A DNA stretch of 49,608 nucleotides, from contig NC_018261.1 of assembly GCF_000227135.1 (NCBI RefSeq), positions 370,470 to 420,077 on the forward strand. Reading direction: 5' to 3'. The position numbers and the translations under genes are program-made. Under the pieces are notes generated by a model, which made no database searches, was not told where the DNA came from, and saw nothing but the letters and a program-made list of their open reading frames with translations. Positions 10,388-20,426 of the stretch are shown piece after piece (position 1 is the first letter of the stretch; each line of letters starts with the position of its first letter). This stretch comes from Leishmania donovani. Lineage: Eukaryota > Euglenozoa > Kinetoplastea > Trypanosomatida > Trypanosomatidae.

Positions 10388-12013
10388 GAACAGGAAGGTG
10401 TGTACGGGCGCGCGCACTTTCAACAATGCAGGTCACTGCAGCAGCAGCATCAGCAGCACCAGCAGCAGTGGCAGCTGCGGCGGAAACAGACCGCGGTGGA
10501 TGGGTGCTGGTTTGCTTCTCGGGGTCTGCGAGTGCATGTCTGTGGGTGTTTTGTTCTCCAGTGACGACTTACTCCTCTTAAAACGCCACGCAGCCGCGCG
10601 TACGAGTTCAAATATTCACAGGCGCACACTGACATATACACACGTACACATGCGCAATGCACATGCACACACCGACGTGCGTCTTGTTGCGCCTGTTCTG
10701 TTAAGCTGTCCTCTATTTCTACTTTTTTTTCCCTCTTGACGTTGTGTCTAATTCAGAAGCGACTGCGCCCCGTTGTGTGCCCTCCTCCCTCCCCCCACAC
10801 ACATTACTGGTGTCTCTCTCGCTGCGGCTTGAAAGTGCCTTCAGCGCCCTCTTCTCCTCTCTTCCTCTCTTCTTTGCCCACGTTGTCTGTGCACTTGAGC
10901 CGGTGAGTCGATGCGCCTTGTTCGCGCAAGATGATGGTACCTTGCAGAGATTCCATCTCTTCCCTTCTTGCTCGTTGTTTGCCTCGCTGTTATGGTGTAC
11001 CTGTGCCGTTGATTTTGGTGCGCAGGGCAGCTGATGAGATACGGCGCATCTGACGCCCCTCACCTTCCTCTTCTCTGTTTAGTGTAAGATATGTTGGCCG
11101 TTGCAGCCTGTGCGACGGTCGTGGGGGCGGTTCACAGGAACTAGCGGGGGCGGAGGGTAACATAGAAAACGAATCGAAGTACAAGAATTGCGACTGTGCT
11201 GTGCGGCGTGCAGCCGCTGTCTGCGCGCGTACGCCTGTTAACGTGTGTGTGTGTGTAGGTGCTCGGTACGTTTGGCATCGATTCGCTTGTAAGAACAAGA
11301 AGAAAGCGCTCAGGAACGGCATTCCATCACGTCCAAAAAGGGAACGACGAAGCAGGGCATGCGAAAAGCGCGAAGCGTGGGGCCTAAAACTCGGTTTCCC
11401 ATCACAACTTTACCCTCTTCTTCACGCTGTGTCGGTGGACGCGGAGCTCATGTGTCTGGGTGAAAGTGCATGCGTGGTGGTTGCGCTGGTGGGAAGGAAG
11501 GCAAGGACTCCTCACCGACTGTTGCTGGCGATGTTGTGTTTTCTGGCGTCGTGCACATTTCTGTTCATCGGCTTGTCGCCGCTCGATGTGTCGGCATGTG
11601 CTTGCAGGCTCGTTGCATGTTTCCATGCGGACCATCCGCGCACCCTGCAAACACAGAAGAAAACCACCGTTGACTGCCGACTTCTCTGCTGATGCTTCCA
11701 CCCGCATGAGAAGGAGGAAACGAAAAAGGAAAGCCGCGATGCCGCGCGCTCTTTGCTCTACGGTATCTTCACCTTGAACCGATTTCCTCTTTCCCGTCTC
11801 TACGTTTATTGATGCTTGCGCTGGGCACATTGCACACACGCACACACTCGTCCTGCCTGTCCCCGCATACGCGTACCCCCTCTCTCGGTGCCCGTGCGCT
11901 CGCGTGCGTGCCGCCTTCCCACCTCCATCTTTTTTCGTCTCTCCCTTTCACCTCATCACGCGCACGCTCCTTCCTTTGCATGCTTCAATTGGTGTAGAGT
12001 CGATTTCACACAG
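10388..12013. other. Intergenic between phosphatase and L13a
   Basis: No gene recognised. It contains a CAG-like imperfect repeat just after the phosphatase stop (about 10436-10472), pyrimidine tracts at 10720-10880 and a strong tract at 11770-11980 leading to the L13a acceptor. Confidence 0.65.
11996..11997 (+). promoter_or_regulatory. Likely spliced-leader acceptor AG for L13a
   Basis: A pyrimidine-rich region of over 150 bases ends in GTGTAGAG. A second AG lies at 12012-12013, directly before the ATG at 12014. Either leaves 12014 as the first ATG. Confidence 0.5.
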
Positions 12014-12692
12014 ATGGCCTTCCCAAGCCGCAAGGATGCGTCCCGCGCGCAGCGCAAGAGCGCCAAAAAGCACCGCCCCGAGATCATTGTGATCGACCTG
12101 AAGGATCACGTACTTGGTCGCGCGGCGGCTGTGGTTGCCAAGCAGCTGCTCCTGGGTAAGAAGATCACCGTGGTGCGCTGCGAGCAGCTCAACATTGCCG
12201 GTACGGAGATCCGCAACAAGATCAAGTACCTGCAGTACCTGCGCAAGCGGAAGCTGACGAACCCTACAAAGGGCCCCTTCCACCACCGTGCCCCGTCCGN
12301 NNNNNNNNNNNNNNNNNNNNNNNNNNNNNNNNNNNNNNNNNNNNNNNNNNNNNNNNNNNNNCATGAAGGCGCTTAACTCGCTGGTGGCCTACGAGGGAAT
12401 TCCGCCCAACGTGGTGCGCACGGGCGGGCGCGTGGTGATCCCGCGCGCCCAGCGCCATGTGTGCTACCGCTCGGAGCGTCCCTACACGGTGCTCGGCAAC
12501 ATGTGCAAGCACGTGGGCTGGAAGTACAGCGACGTCGTCGCCAATCTCGAGAAGGCTCGCGTGGAGAAGGCGTCCCGCCACCACGAAAAGCAGGCGAAGC
12601 TCCGCGAGGCGTGGAAGGCGGCCCGCAAGGAGGCGCTCGCCAAGATGCCCAAGCACAACGTGGAGGTGCTGAAGAAGTTCGGCTACGCGTAA
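12014..12692 (+). CDS. RPL13A: 60S ribosomal protein L13a (uL13), interrupted by a gap
   Basis: This is the large-subunit ribosomal protein L13a/uL13. The first segment (95 residues from ATG 12014) carries the conserved DLKDHVLGRAAAVVAKQLL core, the NIAGTEIRNKIKYLQYLRK stretch and GPFHHRAPS. A 62-N gap (12300-12361) follows, then 109 residues starting MKALNSLVAYEGIPP and ending in a lysine/arginine-rich helical tail, KKFGYA. The two halves are in different frames, but the length of the N run is arbitrary; family alignment suggests about 18 residues are missing, which restores one frame. I therefore read this as an intact gene with a badly sized gap, not a frameshift. Confidence 0.95.
12300..12361. 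other. Assembly gap (62 N) inside L13a
   Basis: Run of N. It is about ten bases longer than the roughly 52 bases the protein family suggests are missing, so its size is not literal. Confidence 0.97.
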
Positions 12693-13036
12693 GCTGACGG
12701 CGATCGGCTAGCACACGCTTCCGTGCTCACAGACACACATCGACACGATCACCTCGCACGGTTCTGAGCCGTCATGACGTTGTTGGAAGGGGGAGCGGGA
12801 CGGAGAGGTCGCACGAGCTGCTGACGCGTTAAAGGGTGAACACTTTGGGGCGAACGAAAATTGAGGTTCACGAGGCGCAGCGGGCCTGCGGAAACGTCAC
12901 TGCTGTCCCTCTGCTCATTCGTGCTCTATCCTTGTGCACTCGCTTCGGCCAAACGCTGGCTGCGCCTCTCCAACACACCTTCCATGTCGGCTGCTTTCTT
13001 TCCCCCATCTCCCTCTGTTTTCCTGTCCCGCGGTGG

Positions 13037-13068
13037 ACACAGTTATATATATATATATATAACTGTGT
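13037..13068. repeat. Perfect 32-bp palindrome centred on a TA repeat
   Basis: The arms ACACAGTTA and TAACTGTGT flank an alternating TA core, so the whole block equals its own reverse complement. In RNA it would fold into a single A/U-rich hairpin in the 3'UTR of L13a or the 5' region of the next gene. Confidence 0.9.
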
Positions 13069-13636
13069 ATGTGTATGCGTGCGCGTATTGTTGGTGTTGG
13101 CGTTGGTGTGCGTCTGTCTGTGTGTGGCTATGGTGAGCTCGACTTGCGTCTTTCCTTTCTCGTTTCCCTTTTTTTTTCTGTGTGCGTGCGCTCTCGCGCA
13201 CTCTCATTTCTATCAAACAAGCAGCAAAGCAAAGGGAGGAAAAGAAGATCCATGAGCAGCTTGACAACAGGAAAGTGCGAGCGACAGGCCGGCGAGGGAG
13301 AGACAGGAAGAAAAGGAAGCCGTGCGTGGCCGGAAAGAGTTGTGCAGTTTCTTCCTCTTTCATCGGCTGTTCCGGACTCCGCCCTCCTCCACACACACAC
13401 ACACACAAGGTGTTTCTACCGCTACTCACGCATGCCTTTCGCAACTTGCCTTGCAAGGTCACGCCTTTCCGCTAGATGCACTTTCAGATTCCCTCAAGCT
13501 GCCCTCACCGGCACTCTTGCGCAGACATGCATCGCAAGCTCTCTTCTTCCACTGCCTGCCCACCATCTTCGTGTCCCTCGACTCTCCCGTTGTGTGATGC
13601 ATCGCATTATCATCATCTTCCACGGCTCGGCTGTGC

Positions 13637-13638
13637 AG
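13637..13638 (+). promoter_or_regulatory. Likely spliced-leader acceptor AG for the zinc-finger gene
   Basis: The AG in GTGCAGC follows a long pyrimidine-rich region; another AG lies at 13645-13646. The next ATG is 13648, which excludes the upstream in-frame ATG at 13597. Confidence 0.5.
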
Positions 13639-13647
13639 CTTCACAGA

Positions 13648-15279
13648 ATGCCAAAGGAACCGCAGCCCTCTCGCCCTTACGCCGCGCCGTTGTCGGTGCC
13701 GTACGCGAAGCCGTCGGGCTCGCTTGTCCCCACGGCGTCTTCGCCGACAGCAGCCACTGCCGTCGCACGGGCGGCGGCGGCGAACACCGCTGGTGGTGGT
13801 GCTGCACCGGCTGCCGGTGGTCATCGTCCAGCGCGACTCACCATCAACAACTTTTCCTCGTTTCGTGCGCGCGTCAAGAAGCTCCCGCCGGATGCCAATG
13901 TCAAGGCAGCGCTGCACACGCAACTCTTCCAGTTCCCTGAGCGTGTCTGCTTCGGCTGTGTGAAGTGCCGACGCGACAATGTCGAGTCGGACAGCGTGGC
14001 TATCGACTTGAAGAACCGCATCATGCTGTGCGCGGCCTGCTTCACCCGCATCATTCGGCCGCGCACGTACACGCCGAGCAGGGTGGTGCCCTTCCCATCA
14101 CTGCTGTCGTGGCTCAACTATAAGCCTTCTCATGTAATGGAGATGCCCAATGACGTGCTGGAGCGACCCGCGGAGGCGGTGGCTCCGTCAGGCGAGCGCA
14201 TGGCCGCTCCCATGCTAGCGGGTGGCGACAGGGCGACTAACCTGGGCAAGCTGCCAGCCATTGCCATGAGCATCGCGGCTGGTGGTCGCAGCCGCGGCGG
14301 TGATGCGGTGGGTGGACGGCGTGGAGGCCCAACGATAGACGAGGCACTCGCTCAGGGCAGCGCCGGCACCCCGGTTGGCACCCACCCTTGCCTGCGCGTG
14401 TGGGGCGTGTGCCAGCACGGCGAGACGTGTCTGTTCCGTAATGCGCCTGCTGATCTGTGCGTGGCGTACCTGATGGGGCTGTGCCGCGGACGTAGTAGCC
14501 CCATCGGTGGCGCCCCCGTAGGTGGTGGCGGAGGCGGCCGCCCCAGTGGGAATCGTAATAATAATCGGCATGGCCACGGCGGCCAACACCAGCAGCATCA
14601 CAAACACCACCACCACAGCCAGGGGGGGCGTAATGCTCGCCGTGATCGCGGCACAATCACCGCGGGCGGTGTCCAGACGTGCCGCCTTCTGCACCAGGAG
14701 GTGTACGACCTCCCCGACGTTTCTGACCCGCCGCCGCGCGAGCGCTTCGAGGGTGACCTGGAGGACAAGGACGGTGCCTGGGCGGCGTGGGTGCGTCGGC
14801 GGCGCGACAGCCCAAACAGCGCGGAGTGGCAGCTGTGGCATAACGGCCCGCTGGAGCAGTTGTTTAGAGCATATGTTCCCGCGCGGAGGCGCCCTGTTCC
14901 TCGCCAGCCGAGGAAGAAGTTGAAGGTGGCGCCAGCCGCAGAAGCGTCGGCCGCCGTGGCCGAGTTGGTAGAAGAGGGAGAGAGGAATGTGGAAGACGAG
15001 GAGGGAGCTCAGACGGCTGAGGATGAGCTGACGACCCCGCTCGCTGACGAGGGGGGTGCCATGGGTGATGAGGAGGATGGTGAGGAAGAGGATGAGGGCA
15101 ACGCGGATGCCAACGACGATACCGTCAGCGAAGAGGCTGTCGGCAGGGAAGCCGAGGATGAGCCTGCGCCGGCGCCAGTCCCTGCACCAGCGACAAAGCT
15201 GAACCTGATGGACATCATGTCGGCTCTCAAGGGCATCAGGAAAGACCCACAGGAGAAAGCGGATGATGAGGAGGAGTAG
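13648..15279 (+). CDS. CCCH-type zinc finger protein, kinetoplastid
   Basis: 543 residues. Near residues 100-135 two CxxC pairs (CFGCVKC and later CAAC) suggest a treble-clef-like or other zinc site. At about 245-262 a CCCH-like finger reads C-x6-C-x5-C-x3-N, with Asn where His is expected. At about 271 another begins as C-x7-C, but the final C-x3-H (CRLLH) comes only near residue 346, after a Gly/Asn/His-rich insert of about 65 residues. CCCH fingers usually bind single-stranded RNA, and trypanosomatids rely on such proteins for mRNA control. The last 120 residues are very acidic and end with a KLNLMDIMSALKG segment. The start at 13648 is the first ATG after acceptor AGs at 13637-13646. RNA binding is inferred; the fingers are unusual and may be partly non-functional. 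Confidence 0.85.
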   Translation: MPKEPQPSRPYAAPLSVPYAKPSGSLVPTASSPTAATAVARAAAANTAGGGAAPAAGGHRPARLTINNFSSFRARVKKLPPDANVKAALHTQLFQFPERVCFGCVKCRRDNVESDSVAIDLKNRIMLCAACFTRIIRPRTYTPSRVVPFPSLLSWLNYKPSHVMEMPNDVLERPAEAVAPSGERMAAPMLAGGDRATNLGKLPAIAMSIAAGGRSRGGDAVGGRRGGPTIDEALAQGSAGTPVGTHPCLRVWGVCQHGETCLFRNAPADLCVAYLMGLCRGRSSPIGGAPVGGGGGGRPSGNRNNNRHGHGGQHQQHHKHHHHSQGGRNARRDRGTITAGGVQTCRLLHQEVYDLPDVSDPPPRERFEGDLEDKDGAWAAWVRRRRDSPNSAEWQLWHNGPLEQLFRAYVPARRRPVPRQPRKKLKVAPAAEASAAVAELVEEGERNVEDEEGAQTAEDELTTPLADEGGAMGDEEDGEEEDEGNADANDDTVSEEAVGREAEDEPAPAPVPAPATKLNLMDIMSALKGIRKDPQEKADDEEE

Positions 15280-16315
15280 CCCCATCTGCGAAGGCTTTCC
15301 CTTCTTGCTGCTGCTCCTTTTGTTGATAGCGCCGTCACGGACGGCGACGTTGCACGCTGTTCTTCCTCTCTCTTTGTACGGCTCTGTGTTGTTCGCTGGC
15401 TATCTTGTCGTGGATCACCTTTTTTTTGTTCTGGTTCTGTCTGCCGTTGATCTCTGCGGCTACGGTGAACGGATCTGCGGTGTTTGTGTGGGCATGTGCG
15501 TGCGTTTTCATGGCCCTGCTCCTCTTTCCCTCCCTATCTCTGCGTGAAGGTGTTTCCGTGTGGGCTGGCAGCCGTTTTTTGCGTTATGGTGACGCCGACA
15601 AGAAAAAACAAGCTTCGAGTTTTTTTTTTGCGGTTCTTGTCTGGCGGTTTACTTGCACATCCTGGCCTAACACATGCAGGCATCCGAGTATGTGCAAGTC
15701 CAAGCATCCCCTGGAGGCAGACTCACACCGCACACGCCACGCGCACACAGAGAGAAGGCAAAAACACAGTAAAAACAAGAGGCTCACGAAGCGAGGGGCC
15801 CACGAATGGCTTGCACCTGTCGGCAAGGCGCATGTCTCGGATGCGTAGACGCTCGCTCTTGTCAGTGGCTGATCTGCGCAGCGCCGGCTTTGGCGCTGCC
15901 GTTTCGTTTCTCTCGCTTTCTCGCAGAATCCCGACAACGGGATGTGGCTTTCGGCGCAACAGCATCCACCCAAGCTGCAGCAAGTTTGGCAGCACAGGTA
16001 GCGGTGAGGCTTGCTGCTCGGCGTATATGGCCACCGCCTATTGCTCATGAGATGCAATACGTGCTCTGCTTCTCCCAAGCAAGCTGACAGGCGGACAAAG
16101 TACGATCTGCTCCAGGGCACCGTCTATCTCGCTCTCGCCACCTTCTCGCGCTTCGAACCACCTTCTTGCTCGCCTTATTCTCTGCACGTGACACCTCCTC
16201 GGCTCTGGCTATGCTTCTCCCTTCTTGGCTTGTGTGCTCGTGTGTGCTGATGATGATTCGGAGCGAGCGCACAAGAAACGGGGCAGGCAAAGTACGAACG
16301 TGCGAGGCAGGCAAG
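15280..16315. other. Intergenic between zinc-finger and PPR-like genes
   Basis: No supported gene. T-rich and pyrimidine-rich patches (15290-15650) are followed by mixed sequence and the pyrimidine tract of the next acceptor (16119-16260). Confidence 0.65.
16262..16263 (+). promoter_or_regulatory. Likely spliced-leader acceptor AG for the PPR-like gene
   Basis: There is no AG from 16116 to 16261, a pyrimidine-rich stretch, and the first AG after it is 16262-16263. The first ATG after it is 16316; in-frame ATGs at 16166 and 16211 lie upstream and should be discarded. Confidence 0.55.
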
Positions 16316-19300
16316 ATGAGCCCGAACGGGTGTCACACACCCGGAGGCACTTGTTTGCTGTTCACACCCCTGCAAGGGTGGGGAAGACGAGCCGCGTGCC
16401 GGCTGGCGCAGTCGAGCGCAGGGCCCGCAACGGCCACCATATGCCGGTATAACGCAGCTTTTCACCACATTCCACACGACCGTCCCAGCGCCGGTGATTC
16501 TGGTCATGTCAGCTGGCGCTCGGCGCAAGCATCTCGAAATTTTATCAGATGCGCCGGGCCGCTGGATACCGCCACTGTCGCTGGCGCGGCATTTCATCCT
16601 TCGCGGCTGCTGCGCATTCCTATGATGCCGCCACTTGTGCGCATCGCGGACGCGGAGTCTACGTCGAGCCGTTCCTCTTGTGCCGCCTCGTATGGAGCTC
16701 GAGAAGACGTTGACGACGGTGCCAAGGCCGTCATCAGCGGTACCGTTTCACCTGCTCTAGCTCGGGAGCTTTCTCTTCTCTCGAGCGATGACCTAATCCA
16801 GCGCATACACCGATTCAGTCGCTCCAACTTTGTTGCTGCGCAGCGGCCGCTGCTCTACGCGCATCTTAAGGAGTTCATGAAGCCTCAGCGTTTGGCGTAC
16901 GCGTCTACCAAGACGGTTCAAGACCACCTTCAAGTCGCGAACGCAGCTGACATGCATGAGACATGCATCGAGCTCTACCACGCCGCCCGAGAGCACATGC
17001 CCGCCGCAGCGCTCATGCTACGGACTCCCTGTGCTCCTCTAACTAATGGTTCTGTCACCGGGGCCGGGCAGCCGGATGCCCGCGGGCACGTCGGCATTTC
17101 TACAGCGAGCGGCAGCGGCACCAATTTGGCCGCCGATGCTGCGGTGCTTGTAAGCGCGTTCGTGGTGGATAGCGCGTACGCCACACAGCGCACCTCGGAG
17201 CTCACACGACTGGCCTCCTACTGCGTCACGCAATTGCTGGCGCCTCTGCATGCAGAAGGGCATGACGCCGCCACAGGAGATGCAAGCCCCGCGGCCGCGA
17301 AGGTTTTGCGGTCGTTGGCGGTTCGCACGCCGCGCGAGGTGGCGACAGAGCTGTCGCTGGTGCGTTGCTTGTGGCGCGCATTATGCTTGGCAGAGTACTA
17401 CAAGTGCGCCGAGGCGACCAGTACGCAGGCGGTGAAAGGGTGCAAGGAGCAGGCGCTTGCCGACGCTCTGGCGATTCTGGATGCGTGCCGGCAGGTGGCT
17501 TCCGTGCGGAGGGAGGCAGCCGTGGCGGTGCTGGCTGCAGCGGCGAACGGGCAGCCTTCTTGGCACGAGCACTCATCCTCTTCAACGACAACACCGGCGC
17601 TATCGGAGAGGCAGTCCTCGGAGTTGCTGGCCGAGGCACTGAACTTTGTTCGCTACGCCTCCCTCGACGATGATGGCGAGTTCGCCTTCTACCAGTTCTG
17701 CAAGGAGGAGAGGATTCTGTGGTCACCACAGCCACTGTCGTGGAGTGTGCGACGTGAAACAAGTGATGCCGCGTCGTCGCTGTCCTCTGCAGCCGGGGCT
17801 GGCGGCGCGAACCTGCTCGCGTACAGCGAGGACGAGGTGCAGGTGTTCTACGCCGCGCTCATCGATACGTGTGCCGCAGGGCGGCTTGTCCCCGAAGCGC
17901 TGCTCTACTTCACCGAGGCGAGACGCCTTCTTGGTTGTCCACCACTCGCGGACGGCGAGGACATAGGTGCGGAGACGGTGTTGCTGCTCGGGACAGAGGA
18001 CGGAAGGGGGCCTCGAGTCAGTAGCGTGGCGGCAGCCACCACTTTCAAGACGTCACGGGAAGCAGTCGATGCTGTGCCGCGTGCACTGCCACCGGCAACA
18101 TCTGCCGCCTCTGCCGCAAGCAGCGACCTGGGTATGTCTGCTCCTCTTTCTCCACCGAGTCACCCAGTAACCGTTTCTTCCGGTGTTCATGGTGGCAAGG
18201 TCGGCTTCAGCACTGCCACGGCTGGCTTTGCCTTGACGGAGCTTCTCCTTCACCGACTCCTTTCTATGCTGCAGGCGGCCAAGGAAAACCACCACGTAGT
18301 GCGCCTCGCGCGAGCGCTCATCGCAGCAGGGGCCGTCTCGCAGATAAAGGCGCACATGTGGACGGTGCTTCTCATCTCCGCTGGTGCCGTGCGGGCGGCG
18401 GACGTGGTGCTCGCGGTGTACAGCTACGCCTTGGAGCGACTGGCCAGTCCTACAGGCAGTGACGGCAGTAGCGGCAGGGGCTACACGACTGCTGAGGTGT
18501 GCACACTGGAGTACCTCTTGCAAACCTCACTCAACGCGCTCTCCAAGTGCCAGCTACCACGCTACGAGCAAGACTACCTCCAGCCCGCGCGCGACACGCA
18601 GGTGCTGCATTGCACCGACGAGTTCTATTACAGCTGCCTTCTGCAAGAGGCTCACAACTCCATGTGTCCGGCGCAGCGGGCGGCCGAGGTGCTGGCGAGG
18701 ATGGAGGAGGCAAAGGTACCCATGACAACGCCGATCGTCTCACGGCTGCTGAAGCTGTACCTGCGAGTGGAGGCGCCAGAGTTCATCACGGTGTACCGCC
18801 ACGCCGTCGACGACCTGGGCCTGCCGCTGCGCTCTGTGTGGGCCGACCAGCTCCTGCTTTGGGCCGACCGACGCCGCTACTTTCTCTCTGCCGATGACCG
18901 TGAGTACATTGTGCAGCAGCTGCTGCGCTCGAGGCGAGTGTCGACGGTGGCTGACCTCCAGCCCCTGCTCGGTGGCCTCCGCACGCACTTCGCCCTTCTC
19001 TATTATGATCACACGCACGCCGCGCGCGAGCAGTTCCTCAGAGACGGATCAGTGCCAGTGGAGCAGCCAACTGTGACGGACTCCCGCGCGCATTTTCTGA
19101 TGACACGGCCGATGAGCGTGCAGCGGGGCATCATGGCGCGTGCGGGGACGTCGTGGGTGTGTAATGGCGCAGGTGGCGAGGAGCTGGTCGAGGAGGAAAC
19201 GAAGCGACACGGGATCTTGCCTCGCATGCTGGGCGATGCGCCCCGCCGCACTCTGCATGCCGGCATCGCGGAGCTGTCGGAGACGCCACTGCTGTTTCCT

Positions 19301-19417
19301 ATCTCCGATGGCACTGCTGGCGCGGGCGACTCGGAACGGCTGCACGACAGGGCACTTCGAGTGTATTTGGCCGATGTCTTGGACGGACTGCAGCGCTCTT
19401 CCAACTGGGTGATATAA
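16316..19417 (+). CDS. Large PPR-like protein, probably mitochondrial
   Basis: 1033 residues in one frame, ending in TAA. The clearest helical-repeat unit is near residue 510 (VFYAALIDTCAAGRL then PEALLYFTEARRL), which fits the pentatricopeptide repeat pattern. Similar paired helices occur near 680-710 and 770-830, the latter including VLARMEEAKVP. The first 35 residues lack acidic residues and contain several arginines, as in mitochondrial import signals. PPR proteins bind RNA, and in trypanosomatids most work in mitochondrial RNA processing, stability or the mitoribosome. The start is the first ATG after an acceptor AG at 16262. Ala/Ser-rich loops are inserted between repeats. The PPR call is from pattern only; a generic helical-repeat protein is possible. 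Confidence 0.75.
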   Translation: MSPNGCHTPGGTCLLFTPLQGWGRRAACRLAQSSAGPATATICRYNAAFHHIPHDRPSAGDSGHVSWRSAQASRNFIRCAGPLDTATVAGAAFHPSRLLRIPMMPPLVRIADAESTSSRSSCAASYGAREDVDDGAKAVISGTVSPALARELSLLSSDDLIQRIHRFSRSNFVAAQRPLLYAHLKEFMKPQRLAYASTKTVQDHLQVANAADMHETCIELYHAAREHMPAAALMLRTPCAPLTNGSVTGAGQPDARGHVGISTASGSGTNLAADAAVLVSAFVVDSAYATQRTSELTRLASYCVTQLLAPLHAEGHDAATGDASPAAAKVLRSLAVRTPREVATELSLVRCLWRALCLAEYYKCAEATSTQAVKGCKEQALADALAILDACRQVASVRREAAVAVLAAAANGQPSWHEHSSSSTTTPALSERQSSELLAEALNFVRYASLDDDGEFAFYQFCKEERILWSPQPLSWSVRRETSDAASSLSSAAGAGGANLLAYSEDEVQVFYAALIDTCAAGRLVPEALLYFTEARRLLGCPPLADGEDIGAETVLLLGTEDGRGPRVSSVAAATTFKTSREAVDAVPRALPPATSAASAASSDLGMSAPLSPPSHPVTVSSGVHGGKVGFSTATAGFALTELLLHRLLSMLQAAKENHHVVRLARALIAAGAVSQIKAHMWTVLLISAGAVRAADVVLAVYSYALERLASPTGSDGSSGRGYTTAEVCTLEYLLQTSLNALSKCQLPRYEQDYLQPARDTQVLHCTDEFYYSCLLQEAHNSMCPAQRAAEVLARMEEAKVPMTTPIVSRLLKLYLRVEAPEFITVYRHAVDDLGLPLRSVWADQLLLWADRRRYFLSADDREYIVQQLLRSRRVSTVADLQPLLGGLRTHFALLYYDHTHAAREQFLRDGSVPVEQPTVTDSRAHFLMTRPMSVQRGIMARAGTSWVCNGAGGEELVEEETKRHGILPRMLGDAPRRTLHAGIAELSETPLLFPISDGTAGAGDSERLHDRALRVYLADVLDGLQRSSNWVI

Positions 19418-19735
19418 CGGCCAGCCGGGAGTGGAGCCGTGCGGCGCAGAAAACGAAAAACGGTGGCTGCTGCCGCCGTGGTGAGTGCTTGTGTGTTGGA
19501 CCATCAAGATATATATATATATATATATTTGCAAGCCGTCTTGTGGCTTGTGCGCGTTGGATGTCGCGTTGGACATCATCACCTCCGTTTCTTTTCCTCT
19601 TTTGTTTTGACTTGCAGCGACCCTATGCTTTCATCCCACCACCAAACTGGCGGAGCGCACTTCATTGCGACACAATGTCTTGTCTTGAAGCGCTACCCCC
19701 TCCCCCCCCCCCGCCACACACACACACACACACAC

Positions 19736-19834
19736 NNNNNNNNNNNNNNNNNNNNNNNNNNNNNNNNNNNNNNNNNNNNNNNNNNNNNNNNNNNNNNNNN
19801 NNNNNNNNNNNNNNNNNNNNNNNNNNNNNNNNNN
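19736..19834. other. Assembly gap (99 N) within a CA repeat
   Basis: Run of N with CA repeat on both sides, so the gap is caused by the microsatellite. Confidence 0.98.
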
Positions 19835-19840
19835 CACACA

Positions 19841-20414
19841 CGTGTCTCTTGCACTGAAAGCCACGCCCCTGCTCGGAGCGAACAGGCAAGGGCAGCAGAA
19901 ACCATGAGGCCTAACTCTCTCCCTGTGTACCTGTGCGAGTGTGGCGGCGCACACAACTGCAGCGCTTTGCGCAAAATGATGATTTGCTGCGCGTGTGCCT
20001 TGACTGCAGGCCGCGATGAATAAAACATCGGCCAACGCTTCCTTGCGAGCAGTCTCTGGTGTGCGCCCCACGTTCTGCGTACACCACTTGCTCCCCTCCT
20101 TTTATGAGCCACCCCCCCGCCACACACACACACACACACACACGTGTCTCTTGCACTGAAAGCCACGCCCCTGCTCGGAGCGAACAGGCAAGGGCAGCAG
20201 AAACCATGAGGCCTAACTCTCTCCCTGTGTACCTGTGCGAGTGTGGCGGCGCACACAACTGCAGCGCTTTGCGCAAAATGATGATTTGCTGCGCGTGTGC
20301 CTTGACTGCAGGCCGCGATGAATAAAACATCGGCCAACGCTTCCTTGCGAGCAGTCTCTGGTGTGCGCCCCACGTTCTGCGTACACCACTTGCTCCCCTC
20401 CTTTTATGAGCCAC
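19841..20414. repeat. Tandem duplication, period 302 bp
   Basis: Sequence 19841-20112 recurs without any mismatch at 20143-20414. The copies are separated by a C-run and a CA repeat like those just before the gap at 19736. Perfect identity means either a very recent duplication or a contig-end artefact at the adjacent gap. The unit contains no convincing gene. Confidence 0.9.
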
Positions 20415-20426
20415 TGATGACGGGTC

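Larger units (their letters stand above)
12693..13647. other. Intergenic between L13a and zinc-finger gene
   Basis: No supported gene. It contains a 32-base perfect palindrome around a TA run (13037-13068), a CA run near 13390-13407 and a pyrimidine-rich zone from about 13480 to 13590 before the next acceptor. Confidence 0.7.
19418..20426. other. Intergenic with TA run, CA runs, gap and tandem duplication
   Basis: Contains a TA run at about 19509-19529, a C-run and CA repeat leading into a 99-N gap (19736-19834), and a perfect 302-bp-period duplication. No gene supported. Confidence 0.75.

Noticed and set aside
9593..10426. Minus-strand ORF of 277 codons
   Set aside because: It lies opposite the PP1-type phosphatase, whose motifs are complete; it is a shadow of GC-rich codons.
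13597..13599. Upstream in-frame ATG for the zinc-finger gene
   Set aside because: It lies before the acceptor AGs at 13637-13646, so it is unlikely to be in the mRNA.
14215..15285. Minus-strand ORF of 356 codons
   Set aside because: Antisense to the zinc-finger gene; no domain, and the + strand frame has better support.
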